Positions 6,676 through 14,583 of a stretch of 15,750 nucleotides of DNA are shown here, in pieces (the stretch's first letter is position 1; each line of letters starts with the position of its first letter). The DNA lies in NCBI GenBank assembly GCA_041736255.1, contig JBGSTZ010000078.1, forward strand, positions 1 to 15,750, written 5' to 3'. Under the pieces are notes generated by a model. It had not been told where the DNA came from and did no database searches. It worked only from the letters and a program-made list of their open reading frames with translations. The stretch comes from AVCC01 sp041736255. Lineage in GTDB: Bacteria; Pseudomonadota; Gammaproteobacteria; Burkholderiales; Burkholderiaceae_D. Both the position numbers and the translations under genes were made by a program.

Positions 6676-7371
6676 TCAACGGATGATCGCAACCTTGGTC
6701 TGCAGTTTTTTAACCAACAGGGACAAGCCGAAACTCATCACGAAATACACCACGGCGACAAACAAATACATCTCTACCAGGCGGCCGTCGCGCTGCGCAA
6801 TTTTCGATGCCACGCTGACGAAGTCAGGCACCGAGCCTAATACATACACCAGCGATACGTCCTGAAACAGGATGATGGTTTGTGTGAGCAGAATCGGGAT
6901 CATGTTGCGGAATGCCTGCGGCAAAACCACGTTGCCCATCATTTGCCAGTAATTCATGCCAATCGCATAGCCTGCTGCAACCTGGCCGCGTGGAATCGAC
7001 TGAATCCCGGAGCGCATGATTTCGCAATAATAAGCAGCCTCAAACAGTACGAAAGTAATCAGCGCCGATGAAAATGCACCGACCGGAATCGGTTGGGCAG
7101 CACCGGTGATCCAGGCGCCGATGTAGGGCACCAGAAAGTAAAACCAGAAAATCACCAAAATCAATGGCACCGAGCGGATCAGATTGACGTAACTACCGGC
7201 AATAATCCCCAGCGTTTTGTTGTGCGACAAGCGCATCATTGCCAGCAAGGTGCCAAACAGAATGCCGCCCAACATCGCAAAAAAAGTCAGTGTCAGCGTG
7301 AATTTCATGCCGGTGGTAAACAGATACACCCAGGAACGCTGAATAACGTCAAAATCGAAATTTGCAAACAT
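6676..7371 (-). CDS. gltK: Glutamate/aspartate ABC importer permease GltK
   Basis: This 231-residue inner-membrane permease of the HisMQ/GltK type has about five membrane helices. The cytoplasmic EAA loop that docks the ATPase is visible as EIMRSGIQSIPRGQVAAGYA, about residues 115-134. The family segment IRSVPLILVIFWFYFLVPY lies near residues 65-83. It pairs with GltJ to form the channel. Its ATG is 2 bp after the gltJ stop and its AGGAGG ribosome-binding site lies inside the end of gltJ, so the two are translationally coupled. No irregularity is seen. Confidence 0.94.
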   Translation of the reverse strand: MFANFDFDVIQRSWVYLFTTGMKFTLTLTFFAMLGGILFGTLLAMMRLSHNKTLGIIAGSYVNLIRSVPLILVIFWFYFLVPYIGAWITGAAQPIPVGAFSSALITFVLFEAAYYCEIMRSGIQSIPRGQVAAGYAIGMNYWQMMGNVVLPQAFRNMIPILLTQTIILFQDVSLVYVLGSVPDFVSVASKIAQRDGRLVEMYLFVAVVYFVMSFGLSLLVKKLQTKVAIIR

Positions 7372-7373
7372 GA

Positions 7374-8123
7374 TTATTTACCTCCTGCATTGCCGCTGGC
7401 GGCACTAAAGCCCGGAATCGCTGTTCTGCGTTCCATCCAGTGCGCCAAAAACAGTGCAAACCCCGACACCATGATGTAAATCAGGGTTGCTGCGGTAAGC
7501 GATTCGAAAGTCTGGAACGTGAATTCGCGCATCGAGTAAGCGGCGGCAGTCAGCTCCACTAAACCGATCGTCAACGCTACCGAACTGTTCTTGATGATCG
7601 CGGCAAATTCATTGGTCAGAGCAGGAATGATGATGCGAAACGACATCGGCAACAACACATAACGATAGGTTTGCGGCAGGGTTAATCCGAGCGCGGTTCC
7701 CGCCATTCTCTGGCCGCGCGGCAAGGCCTCGATACCAGTCGAAACCTGGATCGCGACCCGCGCCGCAGTAAAAAACCCGAGCGCCAGAAATGCCGTGATG
7801 AAGGATGCGTTCGGCAGCGCTTTGAGCCAGTTTCCCAGATTTTCCGGCACCAGTTCCGGCATCACGAAATACCACAGGAACATTTGCACGATCAGCGGAA
7901 TATTGCGAAATAATTCAATGTAGGCGTTCGACAATAACACCAGCCACTTGTTAGGCATGGTGCGCACGGTGCCGATTATGGTGCCGAGGATGAGCGCCAT
8001 AATCCAGGCGGTGACAGATGTGGCAATCGTCCATTGCAGACCGGCTAACAACGTATCCATATAAGTGTGTACGCCGTCAGGGGATTCCTGCCAGTAAATG
8101 TTCCAGTTCCAAGGGTAATGCAT
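7374..8123 (-). CDS. gltJ: Glutamate/aspartate ABC importer permease GltJ
   Basis: This 249-residue inner-membrane permease begins MHYPWNWNIYWQESPDGVHT, typical of GltJ. The family segment IELFRNIPLIVQMFLWYFVM follows at about 69-88, and the EAA loop is visible around AIQVSTGIEALPRGQRMAGT (about 126-145). It forms a heterodimer with GltK and receives ligand from GltI. AGAGGAG lies 8 nt before the ATG. The gene is separated from gltI by a 136-bp gap with an attenuator-like hairpin, and it overlaps functionally with gltK through a 2-bp junction. Confidence 0.94.
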   Translation of the reverse strand: MHYPWNWNIYWQESPDGVHTYMDTLLAGLQWTIATSVTAWIMALILGTIIGTVRTMPNKWLVLLSNAYIELFRNIPLIVQMFLWYFVMPELVPENLGNWLKALPNASFITAFLALGFFTAARVAIQVSTGIEALPRGQRMAGTALGLTLPQTYRYVLLPMSFRIIIPALTNEFAAIIKNSSVALTIGLVELTAAAYSMREFTFQTFESLTAATLIYIMVSGFALFLAHWMERRTAIPGFSAASGNAGGK

Positions 8124-8204
8124 TTTTATATCTCCTCTTTGGTGGGAGTGGTGCCAGAATTATTGCGACGTCATCCGGGCTACAGGGCGCATGCCACAGC
8201 AGTT

Positions 8205-8233
8205 AAAACGAAAATGGGAGGCTTGCGCCCCCC
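8205..8233 (-). terminator. Attenuator-like intrinsic terminator between gltI and gltJ
   Basis: On the minus strand GGGGGGC-GCAA-GCCTCCC forms a 7-bp stem (one G-U pair) closed by a GNRA-type loop, followed at once by ATTTTCGTTTT. It starts about 27 bp after the gltI stop. Partial termination here would make much more binding protein than permease and ATPase, as is common in binding-protein importers. Confidence 0.65.
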
Positions 8234-8259
8234 TTGTTTTACACGTTCAAGTATCGAAT

Positions 8260-9216
8260 TTATTTTTTCTTGGCTGATTGCTTTTGCGCTTCCGGCACCA
8301 CTGCGTAAGCAGCAGGGTCAGGAGAATCGGTCGGGTTGGCAAATGCCACCTTCAGTTCCGGACTCATCGGCACATTCAGAGTGATGCCTTTTGGAGGAAT
8401 CGGAGACTGAAACCATTTCGCATAGATTTTATTAATTTCGCCGGATTTGTAGAGGTTGCTCAATGCTGTATCAACCGCCTTCTTGAACTCAGGATCGTTA
8501 CGGCGCTCGATAATGCCGTAGGGCTCTACCGATAACGCTTCAGTCGTGATGGAATAATCGTTTGGTGATTTGGAACTGGCTGCCAGCGAGTACAGCAAGA
8601 TGTCATCCATCGAAAAGGCTACTGCGCGACCGGTTTCCACCATCAAAAATGCTTCGGCGTGATCTTTGGCGGCCAGAATATTCATGCCCAGATTACGTTC
8701 ATTATTCAATACGGTGATTTGCTTGAGCATGGAGGTGCCGGAACTCGAAACGATAGTTTTGCCTTTCATGTCGGCAAGCGTCTTGATGTTGGAAGATTTT
8801 TTAGCCAGCAGACGATTCGAGGTAATGAACATGGTCGGAGCGAAAGCCACAACGCGCTGACGTTCCGCATTATTGGTCGCCGAATCGCAGGACAGATCAA
8901 TGGTGCCGTTCGTGATCAACGGAATCCGGGTGGCAGAAGTGACTGGAACCATCTTCACATTGAGCGAGGTCATGCCGAGTTGCTTTTGAACTGCAGTAGC
9001 CGCCTTCATGCACAAGTCGATCGAATAGCCCTGATAGGACTGCTTGTCATCGAGATATGAAAACGGAATCGAAGAATCGCGCACACCCAAGGTGATGGTG
9101 CCGGTATCCTTGATTTTTTTGAGCGTGCCAGTGAGTTCTGCAGCTTGAACCGCGCCTGCGAACAGGCCGACGCCGATGAGGGCAACAACACATTTTTTCA
9201 TTGTATGAATTTGCAT
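8260..9216 (-). CDS. gltI: Glutamate/aspartate periplasmic binding protein GltI
   Basis: The protein is 318 residues from the ATG at 9216. A signal peptide (MQIHTMKKCVVALIGVGLFA, then GAVQA) precedes a family 3 solute-binding domain. Recognisable stretches are TITLGVRDSSIPFSYLDD, QGYSIDLC, DLSCDSATNNAERQR and VVAFAPTMFITSNRLLAKK, all typical of GltI/AatJ proteins that bind glutamate and aspartate. The C-terminus ends in a lysine tail (KQSAKKK). The start is set by GGAGT 7 nt upstream; a second ATG five codons in is possible, and upstream extension has no support. This is the first gene of gltIJKL, followed by an attenuator-like hairpin. A long inverted repeat lies about 155-200 bp upstream. 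Confidence 0.94.
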   Translation of the reverse strand: MQIHTMKKCVVALIGVGLFAGAVQAAELTGTLKKIKDTGTITLGVRDSSIPFSYLDDKQSYQGYSIDLCMKAATAVQKQLGMTSLNVKMVPVTSATRIPLITNGTIDLSCDSATNNAERQRVVAFAPTMFITSNRLLAKKSSNIKTLADMKGKTIVSSSGTSMLKQITVLNNERNLGMNILAAKDHAEAFLMVETGRAVAFSMDDILLYSLAASSKSPNDYSITTEALSVEPYGIIERRNDPEFKKAVDTALSNLYKSGEINKIYAKWFQSPIPPKGITLNVPMSPELKVAFANPTDSPDPAAYAVVPEAQKQSAKKK

Positions 9217-9371
9217 GAATCTGACTCCTTGAAAATACTTCAGTGATATGGGTAACACACTTGGTTCTCAACATCTATGTGCCGATGACTCTATTAAATA
9301 ACCCGATCAGGAAATTTTTTTCTCGTAACTGAAAAATTAATGCAGCTACCAATAGAGATGAAAACAATCGA

Positions 9372-9414
9372 ATGATAAATGTCCAGTGCTGGATACGCAA
9401 CATGCATTTATCAT
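9372..9414. promoter_or_regulatory. Spaced inverted repeat upstream of gltI, possible operator
   Basis: ATGATAAATG and CATTTATCAT are perfect 10-bp arms 23 bp apart, with centres 33 bp apart (about three helical turns). A smaller dyad, TCCAG-TG-CTGGA, fills part of the spacer. The AT-rich arms and position between the gdhA terminator and gltI suggest a two-site operator. No known regulator motif is recognised. Confidence 0.45.
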
Positions 9415-9480
9415 GCCCGCAACAGGGTGAAAAACGTATGCCGAATCAAAAACTTTGTATATAAGGATTACTACGTAGAA

Positions 9481-9509
9481 AGTTATCCCGCGCGATGCGC
9501 GGGATAACT
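9481..9509 (-). terminator. gdhA hairpin terminator
   Basis: AGTTATCCCGCGC and GCGCGGGATAACT form a perfect 13-bp stem with a 3-nt loop, 42 bp after the gdhA stop. Only a short T stretch (TTTCTACG) follows on the minus strand. Termination is likely but may be incomplete, allowing some read-through into gltI. Confidence 0.7.
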
Positions 9510-9551
9510 CCGCCCGAAATACTCAACCGTTTCGGCTCTATTTGACTCTAT

Positions 9552-10835
9552 TTACGGATACAAACCGCGCACTTCACGCGCCTGCAATACACGCGTGCAT
9601 CCAACAATAAAGGCGGCGGTGCGCAGCGTGGTCTTGTGCTGTTCCGCCACTTGCCATATCGCTGCAAACGCTTCGCGCATGATGCGAGTCAGGCGCTGGT
9701 TGATTTCATCCTCGCTCCAGAAAAAGCTGGAAAAGTCCTGCACCCATTCAAAATAACTGACGGTCACGCCGCCCGCGTTGGCAAGCACGTCCGGCACGAT
9801 CAGTACGCCTTTTTCTTTCAGAATGTCGTCGGCCCCCGGAGTGGTCGGGCCATTGGCACCTTCCAGAATGATTTTTGCACGAATCTGGTGCGCATTTGTG
9901 GCATTGATCTGCTGTTCCAGCGCGGCCGGTATCAGGATGTCGCAATCGATGCCCCAAAACTGCTCGCTCGTAAGCACGGCTTCAGCGGCAAAACCTTCGA
10001 CGCTGCCATTCTCGGCCACATGCGCCAGCAACGCCGGCACATCCAGGCCAGCTTCGTCATAAACGGTGGCCACATGATCTTGCACCGCTACCACCTTGGC
10101 ACCCGCTTCCGCGAACAATCGCGCCGCGATCCCGCCGACATTACCGAAACCCTGCACCGCAACCCGCGCGCCCTGGATTTCCATGCCGCGCTTGACTGCC
10201 GCCTCGCAACCGACCACATACACGCCACGCCCGGTCGCTTCGCGCCGTCCCAGACTGCCGCCGAGCGAAAGTGGCTTGCCGGTAACAACCCCGGTTGCGG
10301 TACCGCCCACGTTCAACGAGTAGGTGTCCATCATCCACGCCATGGTTTGCTCGTTGGTATTGACGTCCGGTGCCGGAATATCCTTTGTGGGGCCGATGAT
10401 GATGCCTATTTCGCTGGTGTAGCGGCGCGTCATGCGCTGCAACTCGCCTTTGGAAAGGGCACGTGGATCGACTCGGATACCGCCCTTGGCGCCGCCGTAA
10501 GGCACGTTCACTGCCGCGTTTTTGACTGTCATCCAGGCCGACAAGGCCATCACTTCGGACAAGGTCACATCCTGATGGAAACGCACGCCGCCCTTGCCGG
10601 GGCCGCGCGACAGATTGTGCTGCACACGATATCCCTCGAAGTGCGCGATGGTGCCGTCATCGCGTTCGATCGGCACATCGACGATCAGGATGCGTTTGGG
10701 ACGTTTCAGTGTTTCCACCCAACGGCTGAGAGGGCCGAGATAAGGAGTAACGCGATCAATTTGCTCGAGATACACGCCCCATGGACCCAAATTGTTATGG
10801 TCTAGATAGGAGGGAATATTGTGCTTGCTGGACAT
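9552..10835 (-). CDS. gdhA: Glutamate dehydrogenase (Glu/Leu/Phe/Val dehydrogenase family)
   Basis: This 427-residue cytoplasmic enzyme has the usual length of the hexameric 50-kDa class. It interconverts glutamate with 2-oxoglutarate and ammonium. Residues visible include the substrate-binding segment GPGKGGVRFH (78-87), K105 in WMTVKNAA, the catalytic lysine K117 in VPYGGAKGGI, D157 in PAPDVNTNEQT and the nucleotide-binding GFGNVGG (229-235). An acidic D253 after the second Rossmann strand (VVAVQDH) would favour NAD over NADP; this is inference. AAGGAG precedes the ATG by 11 nt. Its position just upstream of gltIJKL ties glutamate uptake to deamination. A HypT-like LysR gene lies upstream on the same strand and may regulate it. 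Confidence 0.95.
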   Translation of the reverse strand: MSSKHNIPSYLDHNNLGPWGVYLEQIDRVTPYLGPLSRWVETLKRPKRILIVDVPIERDDGTIAHFEGYRVQHNLSRGPGKGGVRFHQDVTLSEVMALSAWMTVKNAAVNVPYGGAKGGIRVDPRALSKGELQRMTRRYTSEIGIIIGPTKDIPAPDVNTNEQTMAWMMDTYSLNVGGTATGVVTGKPLSLGGSLGRREATGRGVYVVGCEAAVKRGMEIQGARVAVQGFGNVGGIAARLFAEAGAKVVAVQDHVATVYDEAGLDVPALLAHVAENGSVEGFAAEAVLTSEQFWGIDCDILIPAALEQQINATNAHQIRAKIILEGANGPTTPGADDILKEKGVLIVPDVLANAGGVTVSYFEWVQDFSSFFWSEDEINQRLTRIMREAFAAIWQVAEQHKTTLRTAAFIVGCTRVLQAREVRGLYP

Positions 10836-10886
10836 GGTGGGAAGCGCTCCTTGAAAGTTTTAACACCGGAAAATTTATACGACAAT

Positions 10887-10915
10887 TATTATGCAAAACG
10901 ACTTGCTGTAACCAA
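10887..10915 (-). promoter_or_regulatory. Candidate gdhA sigma-70 promoter
   Basis: On the minus strand TTGGTT (10915-10910) and ATAATA (10892-10887) are spaced 17 bp, giving a start near 10880, about 45 bp before the gdhA ATG. The match is moderate. It is supported by its position and by the dyads just upstream. Confidence 0.45.
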
Positions 10916-10956
10916 GTCGATATTGCATCGTAAGGGCGCGCTCCCTGCCAAGGCAA

Positions 10957-10983
10957 ATGCTTTGTAAGCATGCAACTATGCAT
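10957..10983. promoter_or_regulatory. Two overlapping dyads upstream of gdhA, candidate LysR sites
   Basis: ATGCTT-TGT-AAGCAT (10957-10971) is a perfect dyad that fits the LysR T-N11-A rule. It overlaps a second dyad, ATGCA-ACTA-TGCAT (10970-10983). They lie about 75-105 bp upstream of the predicted gdhA start, somewhat further than the usual LysR site near -65. The gene upstream encodes a LysR regulator, so binding by that protein is a reasonable guess. Confidence 0.45.
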
Positions 10984-11061
10984 TTTTGACATAGTTTTAG
11001 AGAAAAATACCGGCACTTTTCTTCCGCGTCGCAACATATTTGCAGCCAGCACCAGATAAAA

Positions 11062-12033
11062 TCAGCTCTGCTCACGCTTTAGTTTTAGGGGCATTTCCGC
11101 CTGGCTGCACTGCAACAAATGTTCCCACAGTCGCGCCACCAGCGACTTTCCGGGATGCAGTTCGGAGGGGTGCTCGCGGTATAAACGGATATCCATTTCA
11201 ACCTCCCAATTGCCACTTCCACACCCACTGCCGCCATCGGCGCGCGCCAGGCGCTTGTTCTTCAACTCACGCGTCACCGCGGATTCCGGCAAAAACGCCA
11301 CGCCGCGTCCTTCCAGCGCCATCATTTTCAAGCCTTCGGCCATATCGGTTTCATAGCATTTTTCCAGATGCAGGACGGTTTTGGTGCTGGTCAAAATCAA
11401 ATCCACCATGCGGCCAAAATAGGCATTGTTGGTATACGACAGGAAAGGCAACGGCGCGCCGCTGCTGCCGGGCAGAAGAAATTTCGGCACTGCCAGCTTG
11501 TCACAGCGCGAATAAGCGCGTAACGATTCGCGTCCCAGCGTGATCATGTCATAGCGGCTCGGGTCGAGCTGTAGCGGCTGCAGCGGGTGGTGATAACAGA
11601 GCAGCAAATCGCACCCGCCTTCGACCAAGGTCATCACTGCATCATGCACATTGAGCGCAATCAGGCGCGTGCTGATCGGGCCGAAGCCGGATTCCAGCGC
11701 GGTCATCCACTTAGGCATATACGTCAGCGACAAGGTGTGCGGCACCGCGAAATCAATCGTGGTCAGCGCCGTCTTATGCTTGCCGCGCAATAATGCACGC
11801 GCATTATTGATCTGTCCCAGCACTTCCAGCGATTGCTCGTAAAACACGTCACCGGCGGGCGTCAGCCGGGTCGGGTACGAAGTGCGGTCGATCAGATCGG
11901 TGCCGAGCCACGATTCGAGCGATTGGATGCGGCGCGAAAATGCCGGCTGCGTGACATGACGCAACGCAGCGGAGCGGCTGAAACTGCCGGTTTCCGCTAG
12001 AGAAATGAAGTCTTCAAGCCACTTGGTATCCAT
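11062..12033 (-). CDS. LysR-family transcriptional regulator, HypT/YjiE-like
   Basis: This 323-residue protein has an N-terminal winged helix-turn-helix (about residues 1-60: MDTKWLEDFISLAETGSFSR, then TQPAFSRRIQSLE) and a LysR substrate domain from about 90. The opening 'TKWLxDF', 'QPAFSRRI' and the late 'MMALEGRGVAFLPESAV' resemble E. coli HypT (YjiE), a hypochlorite-responsive regulator. That is a resemblance from memory, not an alignment. The ATG lies 6 bp after the stop of the Atm1-type exporter with only a weak ribosome-binding site, so it is probably co-transcribed and coupled. Downstream is gdhA, with candidate LysR dyads in the gap. It may control gdhA, the exporter or itself. The family call is firm; effector and targets are not known. 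Confidence 0.88.
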   Translation of the reverse strand: MDTKWLEDFISLAETGSFSRSAALRHVTQPAFSRRIQSLESWLGTDLIDRTSYPTRLTPAGDVFYEQSLEVLGQINNARALLRGKHKTALTTIDFAVPHTLSLTYMPKWMTALESGFGPISTRLIALNVHDAVMTLVEGGCDLLLCYHHPLQPLQLDPSRYDMITLGRESLRAYSRCDKLAVPKFLLPGSSGAPLPFLSYTNNAYFGRMVDLILTSTKTVLHLEKCYETDMAEGLKMMALEGRGVAFLPESAVTRELKNKRLARADGGSGCGSGNWEVEMDIRLYREHPSELHPGKSLVARLWEHLLQCSQAEMPLKLKREQS

Positions 12034-12039
12034 GGTTTT

Positions 12040-13902
12040 CTAGATAATTGCCATCTGCTCGGGATCGGACGCACCCTGTGCCGGCGACGGTGAGTCCAAC
12101 AATTCATCCTGGTGCGCCTGCTGGCGCTGCCACATTTGCGCATAAGCGCCGTTTGTCGCCAGCAATGCCGTGTGCGTGCCGCGCTCGATGATGCGGCCGT
12201 GGTCGAGTACCAGAATCTGCTGCGCGTCGGCGATGGTCGACAGCCGATGCGCAATCACCAGCGTGGTGCGGTTCTTGGCGATCTCTTTGAGTTGCGCCTG
12301 GATCGCTTGCTCGGATTTGGAGTCCAGCGCCGAGGTGGCTTCGTCGAAGACCAGAATTGCCGGGTCTTTCAGCACGGTGCGGGCAATCGCGACCCGCTGT
12401 TTTTCGCCGCCAGATAGCTTCAGGCCGCGCTCGCCAACTCTTGTAGCGTAACCGTCCGGCAAGCTTTCTATGAAGTCGTGGATATACGCCGCCCGGGCCG
12501 CGCTGATGATTTCTTCCTTGCTGGCGCCCGGCTTGCCGTAGGCGATGTTGTATTCGATCGTGTCATTGAACAGCACAGTATCCTGCGGCACGATGCCGAT
12601 TGCAGCACGCAGTGAGCTTTGCGTGACATCGCGCAAATCCTGGCCGTCAATCGTGATGCTGCCAGCGTTCAGATCATAAAAACGAAACAGCAGCCGCGAC
12701 AGCGTCGATTTACCCGATCCGCTATGACCGACCACCGCAGTCGTGGTGCCGGCAGGAATCGTGAAATCGACATCAAACAAAATCTGCCGGTTCGGCTCGT
12801 AGCTGAAATCGATATGCGAAAAGTGCAGCTCGGCGCCCTTGACTTGCAGCGGTTTGGCGTCGGCACTGTCGGCCACTTCGCGGTTCTGGTCCAGCAGCGC
12901 AAACAGCCGCTCCATGTCGGCCAGGCTTTGCTTGATTTCGCGATAAATCACGCCCAGGAAATTGAGCGGAATATACAACTGGATCATGAACGCATTGACC
13001 AGCACCAAGTCGCCCAGCGTCATGGTGCCGTCGATCACGCCCTGGGTTGCGCGCCACAGGATCAGCGAGACTGCAGTGGCGATGATGATCGACTGCCCGG
13101 TATTGAGCAGCGACAGCGAAGTCTGCGATTTCACCGCCGCCACCTCATAGTGCTGCAAACCCTCGTCATAGCGCCTGGCTTCGTAATCTTCGTTGCCGAA
13201 ATACTTGACCGTTTCGTAATTAATCAGCGAATCCATCGCCCCGGTGCTGGCTTTCGATTCCAGATCGTTCATGGTGCGGCGAAAATGCGTGCGCCACTCG
13301 GTCACCACAACAGTAAATCCGACATAAGAAACCAGCGCCACCACCGTGATGACCGAAAACCAGATGTCGTAATGCAGCGCCAAATAACCGAGTACCAGCG
13401 CGATTTCGATTGCGGTCGGCAGGATGTTGAACAGCGTAAACGCCACCAACGTCGAGATGCCGCGCGTGCCGCGTTCAATATCGCGCGTCATGCCGCCGGT
13501 CTGCCGGTTCAGATGAAAGCGCAGCGACAACGCATGCAAATGCCGGAACACCCGCAACGCGATGGTGCGCACCGCTCGCTGCGTGACCTTGGCAAAAATG
13601 AATTCGCGCAATTCGGTAAATAGCGTGGTCGACATCCGCAGCACGCCGTACGCCACCAGTATCCCGAGCGGCAACACCAGCAGCGCGCGCGGATTGGCCG
13701 GACTCAATGTCAGGCTATCAATCAGCGCCTTTAGCACCAGCGGCACGCCGACATTGGCCAGTTTGGCGCCAATCAGAAACAGTAGCGCAAAAATTACCCG
13801 CCATTTGTAAACCCACAAATAGGGAAATAAAGTTTTTAGCGTGACCCAGTCATTGCGGGGGCCTTGCGATTCGGGAGGTGGTGAACTGGAGTGACGACGC
13901 AT
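12040..13902 (-). CDS. Atm1-type ABC exporter (fused permease and ATPase)
   Basis: The protein is 620 residues from the ATG at 13902. A short polar N-terminus leads to a six-helix type IV exporter domain (about 30-325) and a C-terminal nucleotide-binding domain. ATPase motifs are Walker A GHSGSGKS (392-399), signature LSGGE (496-500), Walker B ILVFDE (516-521) and an H-loop histidine at about 552 (VIAHRLSTI). The permease carries Atm1/HMT1-like stretches (NRQTGGMTRDIERGTRGIS and NYETVKYFGNEDYEARRYD), which separate it from lipid A flippases. Relatives export glutathione-linked compounds, including metal conjugates or sulfur species. A TTG nine codons upstream (13929) is open but has no ribosome-binding site. 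The gene is divergent from the thioesterase gene and runs into the LysR gene 6 bp downstream. Confidence 0.9.
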   Translation of the reverse strand: MRRHSSSPPPESQGPRNDWVTLKTLFPYLWVYKWRVIFALLFLIGAKLANVGVPLVLKALIDSLTLSPANPRALLVLPLGILVAYGVLRMSTTLFTELREFIFAKVTQRAVRTIALRVFRHLHALSLRFHLNRQTGGMTRDIERGTRGISTLVAFTLFNILPTAIEIALVLGYLALHYDIWFSVITVVALVSYVGFTVVVTEWRTHFRRTMNDLESKASTGAMDSLINYETVKYFGNEDYEARRYDEGLQHYEVAAVKSQTSLSLLNTGQSIIIATAVSLILWRATQGVIDGTMTLGDLVLVNAFMIQLYIPLNFLGVIYREIKQSLADMERLFALLDQNREVADSADAKPLQVKGAELHFSHIDFSYEPNRQILFDVDFTIPAGTTTAVVGHSGSGKSTLSRLLFRFYDLNAGSITIDGQDLRDVTQSSLRAAIGIVPQDTVLFNDTIEYNIAYGKPGASKEEIISAARAAYIHDFIESLPDGYATRVGERGLKLSGGEKQRVAIARTVLKDPAILVFDEATSALDSKSEQAIQAQLKEIAKNRTTLVIAHRLSTIADAQQILVLDHGRIIERGTHTALLATNGAYAQMWQRQQAHQDELLDSPSPAQGASDPEQMAII

Positions 13903-13939
13903 GGCACGAATGGCTCTTTTATGATTCAATCAGGGGTGA

Positions 13940-13962
13940 TTTTGCGCGACTGTTGCGCAAAA
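13940..13962. promoter_or_regulatory. Inverted repeat in the exporter/thioesterase divergent region
   Basis: TTTTGCGC and GCGCAAAA are perfect 8-bp arms with a 7-bp spacer. Next to it is a minus-strand -10-like TATAAG (13970-13965), which would place the exporter's transcription start inside the repeat, as expected for a repressor site. The -35 is poor, so the promoter assignment is tentative. Confidence 0.4.
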
Positions 13963-14011
13963 ATCTTATACGAAACAACAGCCCTGAATTGTAGCCCTTC
14001 CGAGAAAATCC

Positions 14012-14473
14012 ATGATGCCGACACCAGCTAACAAAACCCCATCCATCGTCCACCAAGGCTTGCCTCCGGGACTAATGCCGACCTTGCGCGTGATGCCGAT
14101 GCCATCGGATTCGAATATTCACGGCGACGTTTTCGGCGGCTGGATCATGGCCCAAGTCGATATCGCCGGCGCGATTCCCGCCGCCCGCCGTGCCAACGGC
14201 CGGGTCGCCACCATCGCGGTGAACTCGTTCCTGTTCAAGCATCCAGTGTTCGTCGGCGATCTGCTGTCGTTCTACGCCGAAGTGGTAAAAGTCGGCAACA
14301 CCTCGATCACCGTCAACGTCGAAGTGTATGCGGAACGCAACCGGCTCGAAGCCGAAACGGTCAAGGTCACCGAAGCCACCCTGACCTACGTCGCCACCGG
14401 CGAAGACCGCAAACCGCGCCAGATTCCACCGCTGGAATCGCTGACAAGGTCTGTTGCAGACGCTGATATTTAA
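14012..14473 (+). CDS. Acyl-CoA thioesterase, YciA-like hotdog family
   Basis: This 153-residue cytoplasmic enzyme has a single hotdog domain. The signature NIHGDVFGGWIMAQVDIAGA (residues 35-54) matches YciA-type acyl-CoA thioesterases, with D50 at the position of the catalytic aspartate and the FGGW turn present. The later segment VATIAVNSFLFKHPVFVGDL (66-85) forms the second conserved block. It would hydrolyse acyl-CoA to free acid and CoA. Length and motifs are normal. Two ATGs occur in tandem at 14012 and 14015. The first is used here; GAG about 7 nt upstream is a modest ribosome-binding site. It is divergent from the exporter and probably transcribed alone. Confidence 0.93.
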   Translation: MMPTPANKTPSIVHQGLPPGLMPTLRVMPMPSDSNIHGDVFGGWIMAQVDIAGAIPAARRANGRVATIAVNSFLFKHPVFVGDLLSFYAEVVKVGNTSITVNVEVYAERNRLEAETVKVTEATLTYVATGEDRKPRQIPPLESLTRSVADADI

Positions 14474-14583
14474 AACATACTACTTGTTGTATTTTTAAAG
14501 TCGCTTTGAATATATGCGGGAAAGCATAATTTTTTGGCCATACTCAACAGATAACATAAATGATCGTTTGCTCCGACGATTTT

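Larger units (their letters stand above)
9217..9551. other. 335-bp intergenic region between gdhA and gltI
   Basis: The region contains the gdhA hairpin terminator (9481-9509) and a spaced inverted repeat (9372-9414) that may control gltI. A minus-strand TTTAAT (in TTATTTAAT, about 70-80 bp before the gltI start) could be a -10 element, but I found no good -35. I found no sigma-54 GG-GC signature and no gene. Confidence 0.5.

Noticed and set aside
9636..10805. A long open frame antisense to gdhA
   Set aside because: The opposite strand is a clear full-length glutamate dehydrogenase. The antisense product is rich in His, Arg and Gln with no recognisable domain, as expected of a shadow frame.
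12619..13623. A long open frame antisense to the ABC exporter
   Set aside because: It mirrors conserved transporter coding sequence, has biased composition and no ribosome-binding site.
13903..13929. Nine-codon N-terminal extension of the exporter from a TTG
   Set aside because: No ribosome-binding site precedes the TTG. The ATG at 13902 is preferred, though its own site is weak.
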